Assembly: GCA_030532895.1 (NCBI GenBank)
Contig: JAUNKF010000013.1
Span: forward strand, 33,605 to 92,183
Origin: Lautropia sp.
Lineage (GTDB): Bacteria; Pseudomonadota; Gammaproteobacteria; Burkholderiales; Burkholderiaceae_E
DNA: 58,579 nucleotides
Direction of reading: 5' to 3'
Position 1 is the first letter of the stretch. The number at the start of each line of letters is the position of its first letter. Below, one piece after another: positions 44,943 to 53,779 of this stretch. Made by a program: the position numbers and the translations under genes. Below the pieces are notes generated by a model. That model saw only the letters and a list, made by a program, of their open reading frames with translations, made no database searches and was not told where the DNA came from.

Positions 44943-45352
44943 GCGCCAACCACAGCCACCATGAGCATGCCCACCATCACGGGCATGCCGATCACCACGA
45001 CGACCATCACGGCGGGGCACACATCCACGTCACGAAGAAAGAGTACGTCACCGGCTTCGTGCTCTCCGTCATCCTGACGGCCATCCCCTTTACGATGGTG
45101 ATGGGTAAATGGTTCGAGGCGTCGTCGACCGCTGCTTTCTGGATCCTGGGCCTGGGCGCCATCCAGATCGTCGTCCACATGGTCTGCTTCCTGCACATGA
45201 ACCGGAAGGCTGAAGGCGGCTGGACGATGCTGGCGTTCATGTTCACGTTGCTGCTCGTCGTCATCACGTTGGCCGGCTCACTATGGGTGATGTTCCACCT
45301 GGATGCCAACCTGATGCCGGCCTCCAGTCACGAGCTTCGTATCCGGCCCTGA
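44939..45352 (+). CDS. cyoD: Cytochrome bo3 quinol oxidase subunit IV
   Basis: The 137-residue protein has three membrane segments and the CyoD pattern YVTGFVLSVILTAIPF and LGAIQIVVHMVCFLHMN. The N-terminus is unusually rich in histidine (about 14 His in residues 4-28), a possible metal-binding tail. It helps assemble the oxidase. The ATG at 44939 overlaps the cyoC stop by four bases. Confidence 0.95.
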   Translation: MSANHSHHEHAHHHGHADHHDDHHGGAHIHVTKKEYVTGFVLSVILTAIPFTMVMGKWFEASSTAAFWILGLGAIQIVVHMVCFLHMNRKAEGGWTMLAFMFTLLLVVITLAGSLWVMFHLDANLMPASSHELRIRP

Positions 45353-45389
45353 TGTCGGCCTGATTTGGCTCATGTTGCTGCTTCGCCTT

Positions 45390-45425
45390 CACGGGCCGGT
45401 TTCTGGTGACAGGAACCGGCCCGTG
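45390..45425 (+). terminator. Strong hairpin between cyoD and the SURF1 gene
   Basis: Perfect 12-bp arms CACGGGCCGGTT (45390-45401) and AACCGGCCCGTG (45414-45425) enclose 12 bases. No T tract follows, so it may attenuate or stabilise the cyo message rather than end it, with SURF1 60 bases beyond. Confidence 0.55.
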
Positions 45426-45484
45426 TGCTGTTCGAGCGGCCCGACGTGTTTTGACCGACATGAGTAACGCGCTCTGTTCTGATC

Positions 45485-46390
45485 ATGGCCTCTTCTGATC
45501 ATGCACCTGCACCGGTTCCTGACCATGAGCCGGGCTTCGAGGCTGTCGTGGCCTCGCACCACCCTCGCAGCCGCTTCGCGTTGTGGAGCTGGGGGATCGG
45601 GTTGACACTGGCTTTGGCCCTGTTCGTCTCGCTTGGCACCTGGCAGGTCAAGCGGCTGGCCTGGAAGCTCGACCTCATCGAGCGGGTCGAGGCCCGCATC
45701 CATGCGGCGCCCGTCAGCGCACCGCCGCCCGAACAGTGGGCCGGCGTCACGACTGCCCAGCATGAATACCGCCATGTCCGGCTGAGAGGGCGCTTTCGGC
45801 ACGACCGGGAGGCGCTGGTGCAGGCATCCAGCGTCCTGGGTACCGGTTTCTGGGTGATCACCCCCTTGCAAACCGAGGGCGGTGCCGTCGTGATGGTCAA
45901 CCGCGGCTTTGTCACCGCCCCCCAACGAGACCCTGCCCAGCGTGGCACGCCAGCCCCTGAAGGGCTGGTCGAGGTCGTCGGGCTGATGCGCATGCCCGAG
46001 CCGGGGGGCGGTTTTCTGCGCAGCAATCGCCCCGAGGAAGACCGCTGGTACTCACGCGATCTCGCGGCCATCGGGCAGGCGCGGGGCTGGCAGGCCGGGC
46101 AGATCGCGCCTTATTTCATCGACATGACGCAGGCGCCCGAAGCCCTGAGCGACTTGTCCGCCCCACTGGCGGAGGTGCCGCGCTGGACACCGCCACCGGC
46201 CCAGGTGTCGGAAATTGCCGTCATGCGCTGGGCTGAGCGCCAGCCCCGGCTCGTGCCGATGCCGGGTCTCACGGTCGTGTCCTTCAGCAACAACCACCTG
46301 ATGTATGCGATCACCTGGTATGGCCTGGCGTTGATGGTGCTGGTGGCTGCCTGGTTCCTGTGGCGGGATGCTCGTCGGCGTCGCCGGTGA
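45485..46390 (+). CDS. SURF1-family oxidase assembly protein
   Basis: The 301-residue protein has a membrane segment near each end (WGIGLTLALALFVSLGTWQ and MYAITWYGLALMVLVAAWF) and the SURF1 motifs LGTWQVKRL, GFWVITPLQ, VNRGFV and NNHLMYAITWYGLA. SURF1 helps insert haem into subunit I of haem-copper oxidases. Its place behind cyoABCD suggests it serves the bo3 enzyme here; cyoE (haem O synthase) is not adjacent. Start at 45485. Confidence 0.92.
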   Translation: MASSDHAPAPVPDHEPGFEAVVASHHPRSRFALWSWGIGLTLALALFVSLGTWQVKRLAWKLDLIERVEARIHAAPVSAPPPEQWAGVTTAQHEYRHVRLRGRFRHDREALVQASSVLGTGFWVITPLQTEGGAVVMVNRGFVTAPQRDPAQRGTPAPEGLVEVVGLMRMPEPGGGFLRSNRPEEDRWYSRDLAAIGQARGWQAGQIAPYFIDMTQAPEALSDLSAPLAEVPRWTPPPAQVSEIAVMRWAERQPRLVPMPGLTVVSFSNNHLMYAITWYGLALMVLVAAWFLWRDARRRRR

Positions 46391-46594
46391 CCATCGCCCA
46401 CGCAAGGGAGCGTGCGACGACTGTTCTCCAAGGGGCTGCCTGCCGTTCAAGCGCTGGGTCAAGGGTCGGGCACGAAGTCTTCAGGGAAAGTCCTGAGCCA
46501 TCCGGCCGGCCTGCCTCATAAAGCACTGCACAAAAGGGTCTACACTTGCCCTCATCAATATTCCACATGCACACATTCCCAGGAGAACGGACGA

Positions 46595-47938
46595 ATGGAG
46601 GCGTTGCAGAATTTCTTTGATTGGCTGGGCGGCTATGTCTGGGGCGCACCGCTATTGATCCTGCTGGTCGGTGCCGGCATCTATCTCAGCGTCCGTCTGC
46701 TGTTTTTGCAGGTCACGATGCTGCCTTTTGCGCTGAAGCAGGCGTTCATGCCGCACAAAGGCAGCAATGAGCACGAAGGCGATATCTCGCATTTTGGCGC
46801 GCTGATGACGGCGCTCTCGGCCACCATCGGCACCGGCAACATCGCCGGCGTGGCCACGGCCGTCGTCTCAGGCGGCCCTGGTGCCGTCTTCTGGATGTGG
46901 GTGACGGCCTTCTTCGGCATGGCCACCAAATATGCCGAAGGCGTGCTGGCGGTCAAATATCGCATCGTCAATGACAAGGGAGAAATGTCCGGCGGCCCGA
47001 TGTACTACATCGAGCGCGGCCTCAACATGAAGTGGCTGGCGATCCTGTTCGCCCTTTTCGGCACGCTCGCTTCCTTTGGCATCGGCAGCTCGGTGCAGTC
47101 CAACTCGGTGGCGCAGGCCATTCAGAGCAGCTTCTCCGTCAACCCGTGGATCACCGGTGTGGTGCTCACGGTGCTGACCGGCATCGTCGTGCTGGGCGGC
47201 ATCAAGAGCATCGCCAAGGCGTCGTCCGTCATCGTGCCGTTCATGGCCATCATCTATGTGATGGGTGGCCTGGCCATCATCCTGCTCAACCTCGACAAGG
47301 TTGGCCCAGCCGTTGAAACCATCATCCGCTCGGCCTTCGGTCTGGATGCGGTCGTGGGCGGCGCCATTGGTTCGGCCATCCGTTATGGGGTGGCCCGTGG
47401 CGTCTTTTCGAACGAGGCTGGCATGGGCTCGGCACCGATTGCGGCGGCGGCCGCCAAGACCGATCATCCGGCCCGTCAGGCGCTCGTCTCGATGACTGGC
47501 ACCTTCCTCGACACGATCGTCGTGTGCTCCATCACCGGCATCGTGCTCGTCATCGGTGGCCTTTATCCGCACGGCGAAACGGGGGCCGCGCTCACCACGC
47601 AGACCTTCAATGCGCTCTTGCCGGGGCCGGGCGGCTGGCTGGTCACCTTCGGGCTGATCTTCTTTGCCTACTCCACCATCCTTGGCTGGTGCTACTACGG
47701 CGAGAAATGCGCCTCCTACCTTGGCGGTGAAAAGCTCGTGCCGGTTTATCGGGTCATCTACGTGGCGTCGGTCATGATCGGCGCCGTGGCCAACCTGGGT
47801 CTGGTCTGGGCCGCCTCCGACGTGTTCAACGGTCTGATGGCCATTCCCAACCTGATCGCGCTGCTGCTGCTCTCAGGTGTGGTCGTGTCAGAAACCAAAG
47901 ATTTCATCGCCAAGCGCCGTCAGGGCGAGCTGCCCTGA
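46595..47938 (+). CDS. Sodium:alanine symporter (AGCS family)
   Basis: The 447-residue protein has about 11 membrane segments and the AGCS signatures SATIGTGNIAGVATAV, GGPGAVFWMWVTAFFGMATKYAEG and FSNEAGMGSAPIAAAAA. It would import alanine or glycine with sodium. AGGAG eight bases before the ATG at 46595 fixes the start. It appears monocistronic. Confidence 0.94.
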   Translation: MEALQNFFDWLGGYVWGAPLLILLVGAGIYLSVRLLFLQVTMLPFALKQAFMPHKGSNEHEGDISHFGALMTALSATIGTGNIAGVATAVVSGGPGAVFWMWVTAFFGMATKYAEGVLAVKYRIVNDKGEMSGGPMYYIERGLNMKWLAILFALFGTLASFGIGSSVQSNSVAQAIQSSFSVNPWITGVVLTVLTGIVVLGGIKSIAKASSVIVPFMAIIYVMGGLAIILLNLDKVGPAVETIIRSAFGLDAVVGGAIGSAIRYGVARGVFSNEAGMGSAPIAAAAAKTDHPARQALVSMTGTFLDTIVVCSITGIVLVIGGLYPHGETGAALTTQTFNALLPGPGGWLVTFGLIFFAYSTILGWCYYGEKCASYLGGEKLVPVYRVIYVASVMIGAVANLGLVWAASDVFNGLMAIPNLIALLLLSGVVVSETKDFIAKRRQGELP

Positions 47939-48066
47939 TGCGTGCCATCCTGTTCAACGGTGCCGTCCGAAGGCACCGTGCTGAAAGGGGATCCTGGTGA
48001 TCCACCTTCCCGGCCTCGGCGATAGGCTGAACAAGTCCCGCGGGACTGGTGCGGTGTATCGCCGGG

Positions 48067-48141
48067 GCGTGTCATGCATTGAGAGCGTGTCATGCACTGA
48101 TTCGTCCCCTTGATAAGCCCCTCTGGGCGTGCATGACACGC
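48067..48141. repeat. Dispersed hairpin repeat, copy 2
   Basis: GCGTGTCATGCA occurs at 48067-48078 and again at 48085-48096; its exact reverse complement is at 48130-48141. Between the inner arms lie 29 bases (48097-48125) identical to 57026-57054, plus four. The arms differ from copy 3 by two compensatory pair changes. Confidence 0.8.
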
Positions 48142-48204
48142 GCTAGGCGCTCCCGTGAAAGCGCCGCTGGATGGGCATCAGATGTGCCAAACAAACGCAT
48201 TTTT

Positions 48205-48218
48205 TTGATGTCGATCAA
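48205..48218 (+). promoter_or_regulatory. FNR/ANR-type box upstream of feo
   Basis: TTGATGTCGATCAA matches the FNR consensus TTGAT-N4-ATCAA exactly. A -10-like CATGAT at 48241-48246 places the box centre near -41.5 of a start site around 48253, the geometry of a class II activated promoter. This fits anaerobic induction of ferrous-iron uptake. Confidence 0.6.
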
Positions 48219-48507
48219 TGGCCCCTGCATCGGATTTTTTCATGATCCGGAATAGTACGGTCTCAAACAAAGTGGCCTGATTACCGCGTGGCCGAGTGCT
48301 GTGTATCGATGCTCTCAACGGAAGGGAATACGTCCCGTTTTTTCCTTAATTGCATCGAATGCACAGCATTTTTGTTTTTATCAGATAGTGGTTGGTGTCA
48401 AATGGATCGACAAAAGTAGTCGAGCCGATATCTGGGGCATGTTTGCATCTCATTGTCATTGGCAATAGATTTGATCAAAAGAACTATTCGTACTTCAGGA
48501 TCAGATC

Positions 48508-48771
48508 ATGGCCGTGATACCCCTTTCCCAACTGTCCGAAGGCGCTGAGGCACATATCGAATCGATCATCCCGAATCCGGCATTCGGGGATCTGGACGTG
48601 CTCGTTTCCCGTCGTCTGGCCGATCTGGGCTTTTCTGATGGCGTGCCATTACTGGTGATTGCCAAGGGCTTGATGGGTCATGGCCCGTTTGCCGTTCGGC
48701 TGGGCAACCAGTCACAGTTCGCCCTGCGCGAGCCGGAAGCCGACAAGATCCTGTGTAGAACCCTGAATTGA
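48508..48771 (+). CDS. feoA: Ferrous iron transport protein A
   Basis: The 87-residue protein has the SH3-like FeoA fold: a leading PLSQLSEGAEAHIESI, RRLADLGFSDGVPLLVI and a closing FALREPEADKILC. It is a small cytoplasmic partner of FeoB. AGGA seven bases before the ATG supports the start. feoB follows after seven bases. Confidence 0.93.
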   Translation: MAVIPLSQLSEGAEAHIESIIPNPAFGDLDVLVSRRLADLGFSDGVPLLVIAKGLMGHGPFAVRLGNQSQFALREPEADKILCRTLN

Positions 48772-48778
48772 ATGCCCC

Positions 48779-50644
48779 ATGAAAGTCAGTCGCTTTGCCC
48801 TGGTCGGTGCGCCAAACTGTGGCAAGACCGTTCTCTTCAACGGCCTGACAGGCTCCAACGCCCATGTGGCCAACTACCCTGGTGTCACCGTCGATCGGCG
48901 GGAAGGGCGTTTCGTCGACGACCCTGGCATCCACATCATTGACCTGCCCGGTACCTACAGCCTGCGTACCACCAGCCCCGATGAGGCCGTGGCACGCGAT
49001 GTCGTGCTTGGCAAGCTCGGCCAACGGCCCGATGCGATCATTGCGGTGGCCGATGCCACCAACCTGCGCATGACCTTGCGCATGGTGCTCGAATTGAAGA
49101 CGCTCGGCATGCCGATGGTGGTGTCCTTGAACCTGTCGGACGTGGCGTACAGCCGTGGCTTGCGCATCGATATTCACAAGCTGAGCGACCTGCTCGGGGT
49201 GCCGGTGCTGGAAACCGTGGCCATCCGGCGCAGTGGCATCCGTGCCGTCTGCCAGGCCATCCAGCAATTGCCACGCCATGCCAAACCCGCCACCGAGACG
49301 GCGCAGGCCGAGCGGACGCTGGAGGCGCTCGACAGCAATGCGCTCTATGCCCAGGTTGAAGACATCCTGAAGCAGGTCGTGCGTACCGAGATGAGCCTGC
49401 CTGCCTGGCACCGCCGGCTTGATCAGTTGGTGTTGAATCCCTTCTGGGGCATGGTGATCCTGCTCTTCATCCTGATGCTGGTCTTTCAGGCCGTTTATGC
49501 TTGGGCCGAGCCGATCATGGAGGCCATCGAGGGTGGTTTCGGTCTGCTGGGTGAATGGGTGGAGGCGAATACCTCGCCCGGTCTGTTGCAGGATCTGATC
49601 GTCAATGGCGTCATTGCCGGCATGGGCAGCGTGCTCGTGTTCCTGCCGCAGATCACCATTCTCTTTGCATTCATCCTGCTGCTCGAAGACTCCGGTTATT
49701 TGCCGCGAGCAGCTTTTCTGCTCGACAACCTGCTGTCCAAGAGCGGCCTCTCCGGGCGGGCCTTCATTCCGCTGCTCTCCAGCTTCGCTTGTGCGGTGCC
49801 TGCCGTCATGTCGGCTCGCACCATTCATGATCCGCGCGAGCGCCTTGTCACCATTGCTATCGCACCGATGCTCACCTGCTCGGCCCGCCTGCCGATCTAC
49901 GCGTTGATCATCGCGGCCATCATTCCGGATCAGAAGGTATGGGGCGTGCTGAACCTTCAGGGGCTGACCCTGTTCGGTCTCTACGTGGCAGGTATCCTGT
50001 CCGCCGGTCTGACCGCCTATGTCCTGAAGCGGATGGCACGCAGCAAGGGCAATGTCCGTCAGTTCCCGTTGCTGATGGAGCTGCCCACCTTTCGTGTGCC
50101 GAATTTCAAGCATATCCTCTCCAGCCTGTGGGATCGGGTCAAAGCCTTCCTGGTGCGGGCTGGTACGGTGATCTTTGCGCTGAGCGTGGTGCTGTGGGCA
50201 CTCGTCAGCTTCCCGGCCGCGCCCGAGGGGGCCACCGGCTCACCCATCGACTACAGCTTTGCCGGCACGCTGGGCCATCTGATCCAGCCGCTCTTTGCGC
50301 CGCTGGGCTTCACCTGGCAGATGTGCATCGCCATGATTCCGGGCATTGCTGCACGGGAAGTGGTGGTGGCTGCGCTCGGTACGGTCTATGCGGTGGGGGG
50401 CGATGGCTCGGAAGAAGCCGTCACGAACGCCCTGATGCCGATCGTGCACTCGCAATGGGGGCTGCCCACGGCCTTTGCCTTCCTGGCCTGGTACATTTAT
50501 GCGCCGATGTGCATGGCCACGCTCGCCGTCATCAAGCGTGAAACGAAGTCGGCCAAGGCCACGTGGATGATTGCTGGCGGTCTCTTCGTGTGGGCCTATC
50601 TGTTTGCCATGATCGTCTATCAAGTCACGTCGAGGATCCTGTGA
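48779..50644 (+). CDS. feoB: Ferrous iron transporter FeoB
   Basis: The 621-residue protein has an N-terminal G domain (P-loop GAPNCGKT at 10-17, DLPGTYSL as G3, and LNLSD as G4-like) and then a membrane domain with about eight to nine segments, including the two Gate motifs (LFAFILLLEDSGYLPRAAF and CSARLPIYALI). It imports Fe(II) across the inner membrane. It is shorter than E. coli FeoB (773), which fits the compact class that is followed by a small cysteine-rich protein. Its stop overlaps the next ATG. Confidence 0.96.
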   Translation: MKVSRFALVGAPNCGKTVLFNGLTGSNAHVANYPGVTVDRREGRFVDDPGIHIIDLPGTYSLRTTSPDEAVARDVVLGKLGQRPDAIIAVADATNLRMTLRMVLELKTLGMPMVVSLNLSDVAYSRGLRIDIHKLSDLLGVPVLETVAIRRSGIRAVCQAIQQLPRHAKPATETAQAERTLEALDSNALYAQVEDILKQVVRTEMSLPAWHRRLDQLVLNPFWGMVILLFILMLVFQAVYAWAEPIMEAIEGGFGLLGEWVEANTSPGLLQDLIVNGVIAGMGSVLVFLPQITILFAFILLLEDSGYLPRAAFLLDNLLSKSGLSGRAFIPLLSSFACAVPAVMSARTIHDPRERLVTIAIAPMLTCSARLPIYALIIAAIIPDQKVWGVLNLQGLTLFGLYVAGILSAGLTAYVLKRMARSKGNVRQFPLLMELPTFRVPNFKHILSSLWDRVKAFLVRAGTVIFALSVVLWALVSFPAAPEGATGSPIDYSFAGTLGHLIQPLFAPLGFTWQMCIAMIPGIAAREVVVAALGTVYAVGGDGSEEAVTNALMPIVHSQWGLPTAFAFLAWYIYAPMCMATLAVIKRETKSAKATWMIAGGLFVWAYLFAMIVYQVTSRIL

Positions 50645-50787
50645 TGCTGGAGAACATCATCGTGGGCGCCATCGTGGTTGCTGCAGCGCTCTATGTCCTG
50701 CGCAAATTCTTTTTCAAAAAGAAGGGGGGCAAGGATCCGGCCTGCGGCAGCTGCGATGCCTGCAACAAGGGCGGTGGTTGCCACTGA
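50644..50787 (+). CDS. FeoB-associated cysteine-rich membrane protein
   Basis: A 47-residue protein starts on the ATG that overlaps the feoB stop by one base (TGATG). One membrane helix (IIVGAIVVAAALYVLRKFF) is followed by basic residues and a cytoplasmic cysteine-rich tail with Cys34, Cys37, Cys40 and Cys46 (CGSCDACNKGGGCH). It matches the small FeoB-associated family (PF12669) and probably replaces FeoC as the third component. Confidence 0.85.
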   Translation: MLENIIVGAIVVAAALYVLRKFFFKKKGGKDPACGSCDACNKGGGCH

Positions 50788-50881
50788 GCGGTTGACACGT
50801 GTTCGCCACGGATTCGTCCTGGCCTGAACAGCTGCTCAAAGGGCAGCGGTGTTCTGACGGCATTGTGTGGCACCATTGCGG

Positions 50882-50929
50882 TGGCCAGCCTGAAGCAGTC
50901 GATGGTCGTCGATCACTTCAGGCTGGCCA
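50882..50929 (+). terminator. Hairpin after the feo operon
   Basis: Perfect 14-bp arms TGGCCAGCCTGAAG (50882-50895) and CTTCAGGCTGGCCA (50916-50929) enclose 20 bases and are followed by TACCCCTTT. It is the likely 3' end of the feo transcript, though the T tract is poor. Confidence 0.6.
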
Positions 50930-50964
50930 TACCCCTTTCTGCCCTGGATTTCTGGAGCCTCGTT

Positions 50965-52284
50965 GTGAGAAGCACACCCTGTGGGATCATTCGCCGACTT
51001 GTTCATGGGTCATCCCGCCACTGGATGCTGCTGCCGGCGTTGATGACATTCGGCCTCCCGCACACGGCCCATGGCCAGGCGCTGAAGCCCGATGAATGCG
51101 TGATGCCGATCCCCGGTATCGTCAAGGTGCCCGAAGCTGGGCAGCACTTGCAAGCCGAGCTCAGCATCTGGGTCTATGAAAACGAACGTCGTCCTGGCCT
51201 CAAAAGCCTGTTTGCCCGCTACCTGGACATCGACCGGGATGCACTGGGCAAGGCCGCGCGTGAGCGCTATGAGCGGCGCACCTCACTTTTTCTGAAAGAC
51301 TCCGAAAGTGGCAAGACCGTCCCCATCCAGGTGGATGGGTTGGCTCAGCCGATCCTGATGCCGGAAACCAACCAGGCCGGGCGAAGCAAGCACGTGGTGT
51401 CATTGCCGCGGGCGTTGTGGCAGGGCCGGGGGCTGCCCATCACCTATCGGATCGAGGGGTGCCATGCGCATGCCGAACAGGGGCTGCTATGGCCGGTGGA
51501 GGCCGAGGGCCTTTCCATCGTCAGCGACATCGATGACACGATCAAGGTGTCCGAGGTTCAGGACAAGAAGCAGCTGCTGCGCAATACCTTTCTGAAACCC
51601 TTCGAGGCCACGCCCGGCATGGTCGACTGGTATCGGCAGATGGCCGGGCTGGCTTCAGCACCGGGGAGTCGGCAGGCGCCTGATCATCGGGCTGCCGCTG
51701 ACACCTCTACCGATGCGCTCGACGCGCCAGGCGCGGCCGAGGGGGTCTTGAAGGATGCAGCCGGAGGTCATGACCATGCCTCGGCCACTTCGTTGGCGAA
51801 TGCGGCAGCCAGGCAGCAGGCGAAGAGGGCGCATTCATCCGCTGGCACCGACATCCAGTTTCATTATCTGTCGTCCAGCCCATTGCAGCTGCTGCCGGTG
51901 CTGACCGAGTTCCTGAACGAGCAGCAGTTTCCGCCTGGTAGCCTGATGCTGCGTGAATCCACCTCCTGGCGCAGCCTGTTGCCGGGCGACGGGGATTCCG
52001 AAGCCCACAAGCAGGCGCAGTTGCGCCGGCTGCTCACCACCTTTCCAAAACGGCAATTCATCCTGATTGGTGATTCGGGCGAGGCCGACCCTGAAATCTA
52101 CGCCGAGGTTGCGCGCCAGCACCCTCGGCAGATCCGGGCGATCTTCATCCGTGATGTCACGGGCGAAAAGGCTGATGCACCGCGCTATCAGCGTACCTTT
52201 GGCAGCTTGCCCCGCAAGCAGTGGCACATTGTCCGCGATGGTGCCGAGGGGTTGGCCACGTTCCAGCGTCTGGGTATCCGCTGA
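50965..52284 (+). CDS. App1-like (DUF2183) phosphatidate phosphatase family protein
   Basis: The protein carries the App1 catalytic domain: SDIDDTIKVSEV (DxDDT, the HAD-like nucleophile motif), then FHYLSSSPLQLLPVL and PKRQFILIGDSGEADPEIYAEV. Yeast App1 hydrolyses phosphatidate; bacterial members probably dephosphorylate lipids in the periplasm. The GTG at 50965 is preferred because GGAG lies seven bases upstream and a hydrophobic signal-like segment (MLLPALMTFGLPHTAHGQA) follows; an ATG at 51025 would leave just that segment. A low-complexity insertion of about 65 residues splits the catalytic domain. 439 residues from the GTG. Confidence 0.85.
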   Translation: MRSTPCGIIRRLVHGSSRHWMLLPALMTFGLPHTAHGQALKPDECVMPIPGIVKVPEAGQHLQAELSIWVYENERRPGLKSLFARYLDIDRDALGKAARERYERRTSLFLKDSESGKTVPIQVDGLAQPILMPETNQAGRSKHVVSLPRALWQGRGLPITYRIEGCHAHAEQGLLWPVEAEGLSIVSDIDDTIKVSEVQDKKQLLRNTFLKPFEATPGMVDWYRQMAGLASAPGSRQAPDHRAAADTSTDALDAPGAAEGVLKDAAGGHDHASATSLANAAARQQAKRAHSSAGTDIQFHYLSSSPLQLLPVLTEFLNEQQFPPGSLMLRESTSWRSLLPGDGDSEAHKQAQLRRLLTTFPKRQFILIGDSGEADPEIYAEVARQHPRQIRAIFIRDVTGEKADAPRYQRTFGSLPRKQWHIVRDGAEGLATFQRLGIR

Positions 52285-52311
52285 TATCCGCTCACATCGA
52301 TGGCGTCGTGA

Positions 52312-53517
52312 TCACCCTGTCAACGAGGCTGCCACGAGTTTCTTGAAGGGCGTCAGCCGCTCTGCCACATGCAGTGCCGCATTGCGCACGAGTCGGGCCG
52401 GTGGTGATTCGGTCGTGTACAACGTGGCAATGCCACGCGTGATCTCGTAGAGCGGGCGCGTGGCCAGCATGTGCTTGCGCTCGTAGCGAGCCAACAACTC
52501 GGGCGAGGCGATATCGCGACCGGAGGCTTTGGCGTGGCGCAGCTCGGTCGAGAGGGTATCGATGCTCTTCAGTCCAAAGTTGAAGCCATGCGCCGTGACC
52601 GGGTGCATGCCGACAGCGGCATCCCCCACACAGGCAAAGCGCCGGGCCACCAGCCGATGTGGCATCACGCCCACCAGCGGATAGGGGTGTCGGGTGCTGT
52701 GCAGCCGCATCCGACCCAGGCGGCCGTGGTAGCGCTGCGTCATCTCATGTCCGAAGTCTTCCTCGTCCATCGCCAGCAGCGCTTCGATCTGTTGATGAGG
52801 CAAGGTCAGCACGGTGGAGGACAAGGGCTCACCTGTCCGGGCCTCGTCATTCATCGGCAACAGTGCCAGCGTCTGCCCGTAGTCGAACCACTCCCAGGCC
52901 ACATGCTCGTGCGGGACTTCGTGTGTCATCTGACAGACCAGCATGCTGCGGCCAAAATCGTGCATGCTCGCCCCAATGCCAGCCGCCCGGCGCGTGGCAG
53001 AAAAGCGGCTGTCGGCCGCGATCAGCAAGCGCGCCGAATGCGTCTGTCCGTCGGCCAGCGTCACCTGAACCTCATCGGATTGATGGCGCACTGTGGTCAC
53101 GCCTTGGCCTGCCATCAGCGTGATCCGGCCGTGCTGCTCGATGGCGGCCTGCACCTCGGCAAAGGCCGCCCGACGGATCAGATGGTTTGACACCAGCCAG
53201 CCCAACTCGGTGCGTGTCGTCAGCGCATGTCCGATGAACATCGAAAAGGGGGATGCCCCGTTCATCACCTTCGCGTCACGCAACGGCGAGAAGGCCGTGG
53301 GCTGCATCGTCTCGATCCGCGACCACACACTCAGCTCACGCAGCATCGCGGCCGAGCGTTGAGTCAGCGCGATTTCACGTCCATCGAAGGCGGCGTTCTG
53401 TAGCGCCGCCAAAGGTTGCTGATCCACCAGCCCGATGGTCAGGCCCGTGTCCGACAAGGCACGTGCCAGGCACAAGCCGGCCGGGCCGGCGCCACTGATG
53501 AGGAGATCGAATTGCAT
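52312..53517 (-). CDS. UbiH/UbiM-family FAD-dependent hydroxylase
   Basis: The 401-residue flavoprotein has the FAD fingerprint LLISGAGPAGLCLARAL, the middle DG motif (LLIAADSRFSATRRAAG) and the C-terminal CVGDAAVGMHPVTAHGFNFGLK. These are the marks of ubiquinone hydroxylases (UbiH/UbiI/UbiF/UbiM). It probably hydroxylates the ubiquinone ring at the membrane surface. The sequence style suggests the UbiM branch, but I cannot separate the paralogues without a tree. It is convergent with the App1-like gene (27-bp gap). Confidence 0.88.
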   Translation of the reverse strand: MQFDLLISGAGPAGLCLARALSDTGLTIGLVDQQPLAALQNAAFDGREIALTQRSAAMLRELSVWSRIETMQPTAFSPLRDAKVMNGASPFSMFIGHALTTRTELGWLVSNHLIRRAAFAEVQAAIEQHGRITLMAGQGVTTVRHQSDEVQVTLADGQTHSARLLIAADSRFSATRRAAGIGASMHDFGRSMLVCQMTHEVPHEHVAWEWFDYGQTLALLPMNDEARTGEPLSSTVLTLPHQQIEALLAMDEEDFGHEMTQRYHGRLGRMRLHSTRHPYPLVGVMPHRLVARRFACVGDAAVGMHPVTAHGFNFGLKSIDTLSTELRHAKASGRDIASPELLARYERKHMLATRPLYEITRGIATLYTTESPPARLVRNAALHVAERLTPFKKLVAASLTG

Positions 53518-53650
53518 GGTTCAACCCGGAAAAGCTGGCACAAGAGGGCCGTTGACATGGCCGACACTGTAACCCAAGGCAGCCCCTTGGGTGTTGATGG
53601 GTGTCAGTTTTGTGTTTGGCCCTTGCAGGTTCGGCGCTTGTCCCTGATGC

Positions 53651-53727
53651 GTGTCATGTACGGGCGGTGCCGAGAAGCGCGCCGGCATGGATTCGTGAGC
53701 GCGAACAGCCGCCAGACATCATGACAC
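53651..53727. repeat. Hairpin with GTGTCATG arms
   Basis: GTGTCATG (53651-53658) pairs with CATGACAC (53720-53727), with inner GGCGG/CCGCC pairing and GGATTCGTG in the loop. Arms and loop recall the repeat at 48085-48141. It lies in the gap after the TorA-like gene. A 12-base direct repeat ACACCCCAAAG(C/G) follows. Confidence 0.4.
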
Positions 53728-53779
53728 ACCCCAAAGCACACCCCAAAGGCTAGCGCGTGTGTCACCTGGGCCACCAGCA

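Larger units (their letters stand above)
47939..48507 (+). other. 569-bp control region upstream of feo
   Basis: Contents in order: a weak hairpin after the symporter gene (ACGGTGCC/GGCACCGT, 47957-47979), the repeat element with two direct and one inverted copy of GCGTGTCATGCA (48067-48141), a perfect FNR-type box (48205-48218) with a matching -10, and an AT-rich 255-base leader before feoA. No open frame in it looks like a gene. Confidence 0.6.
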
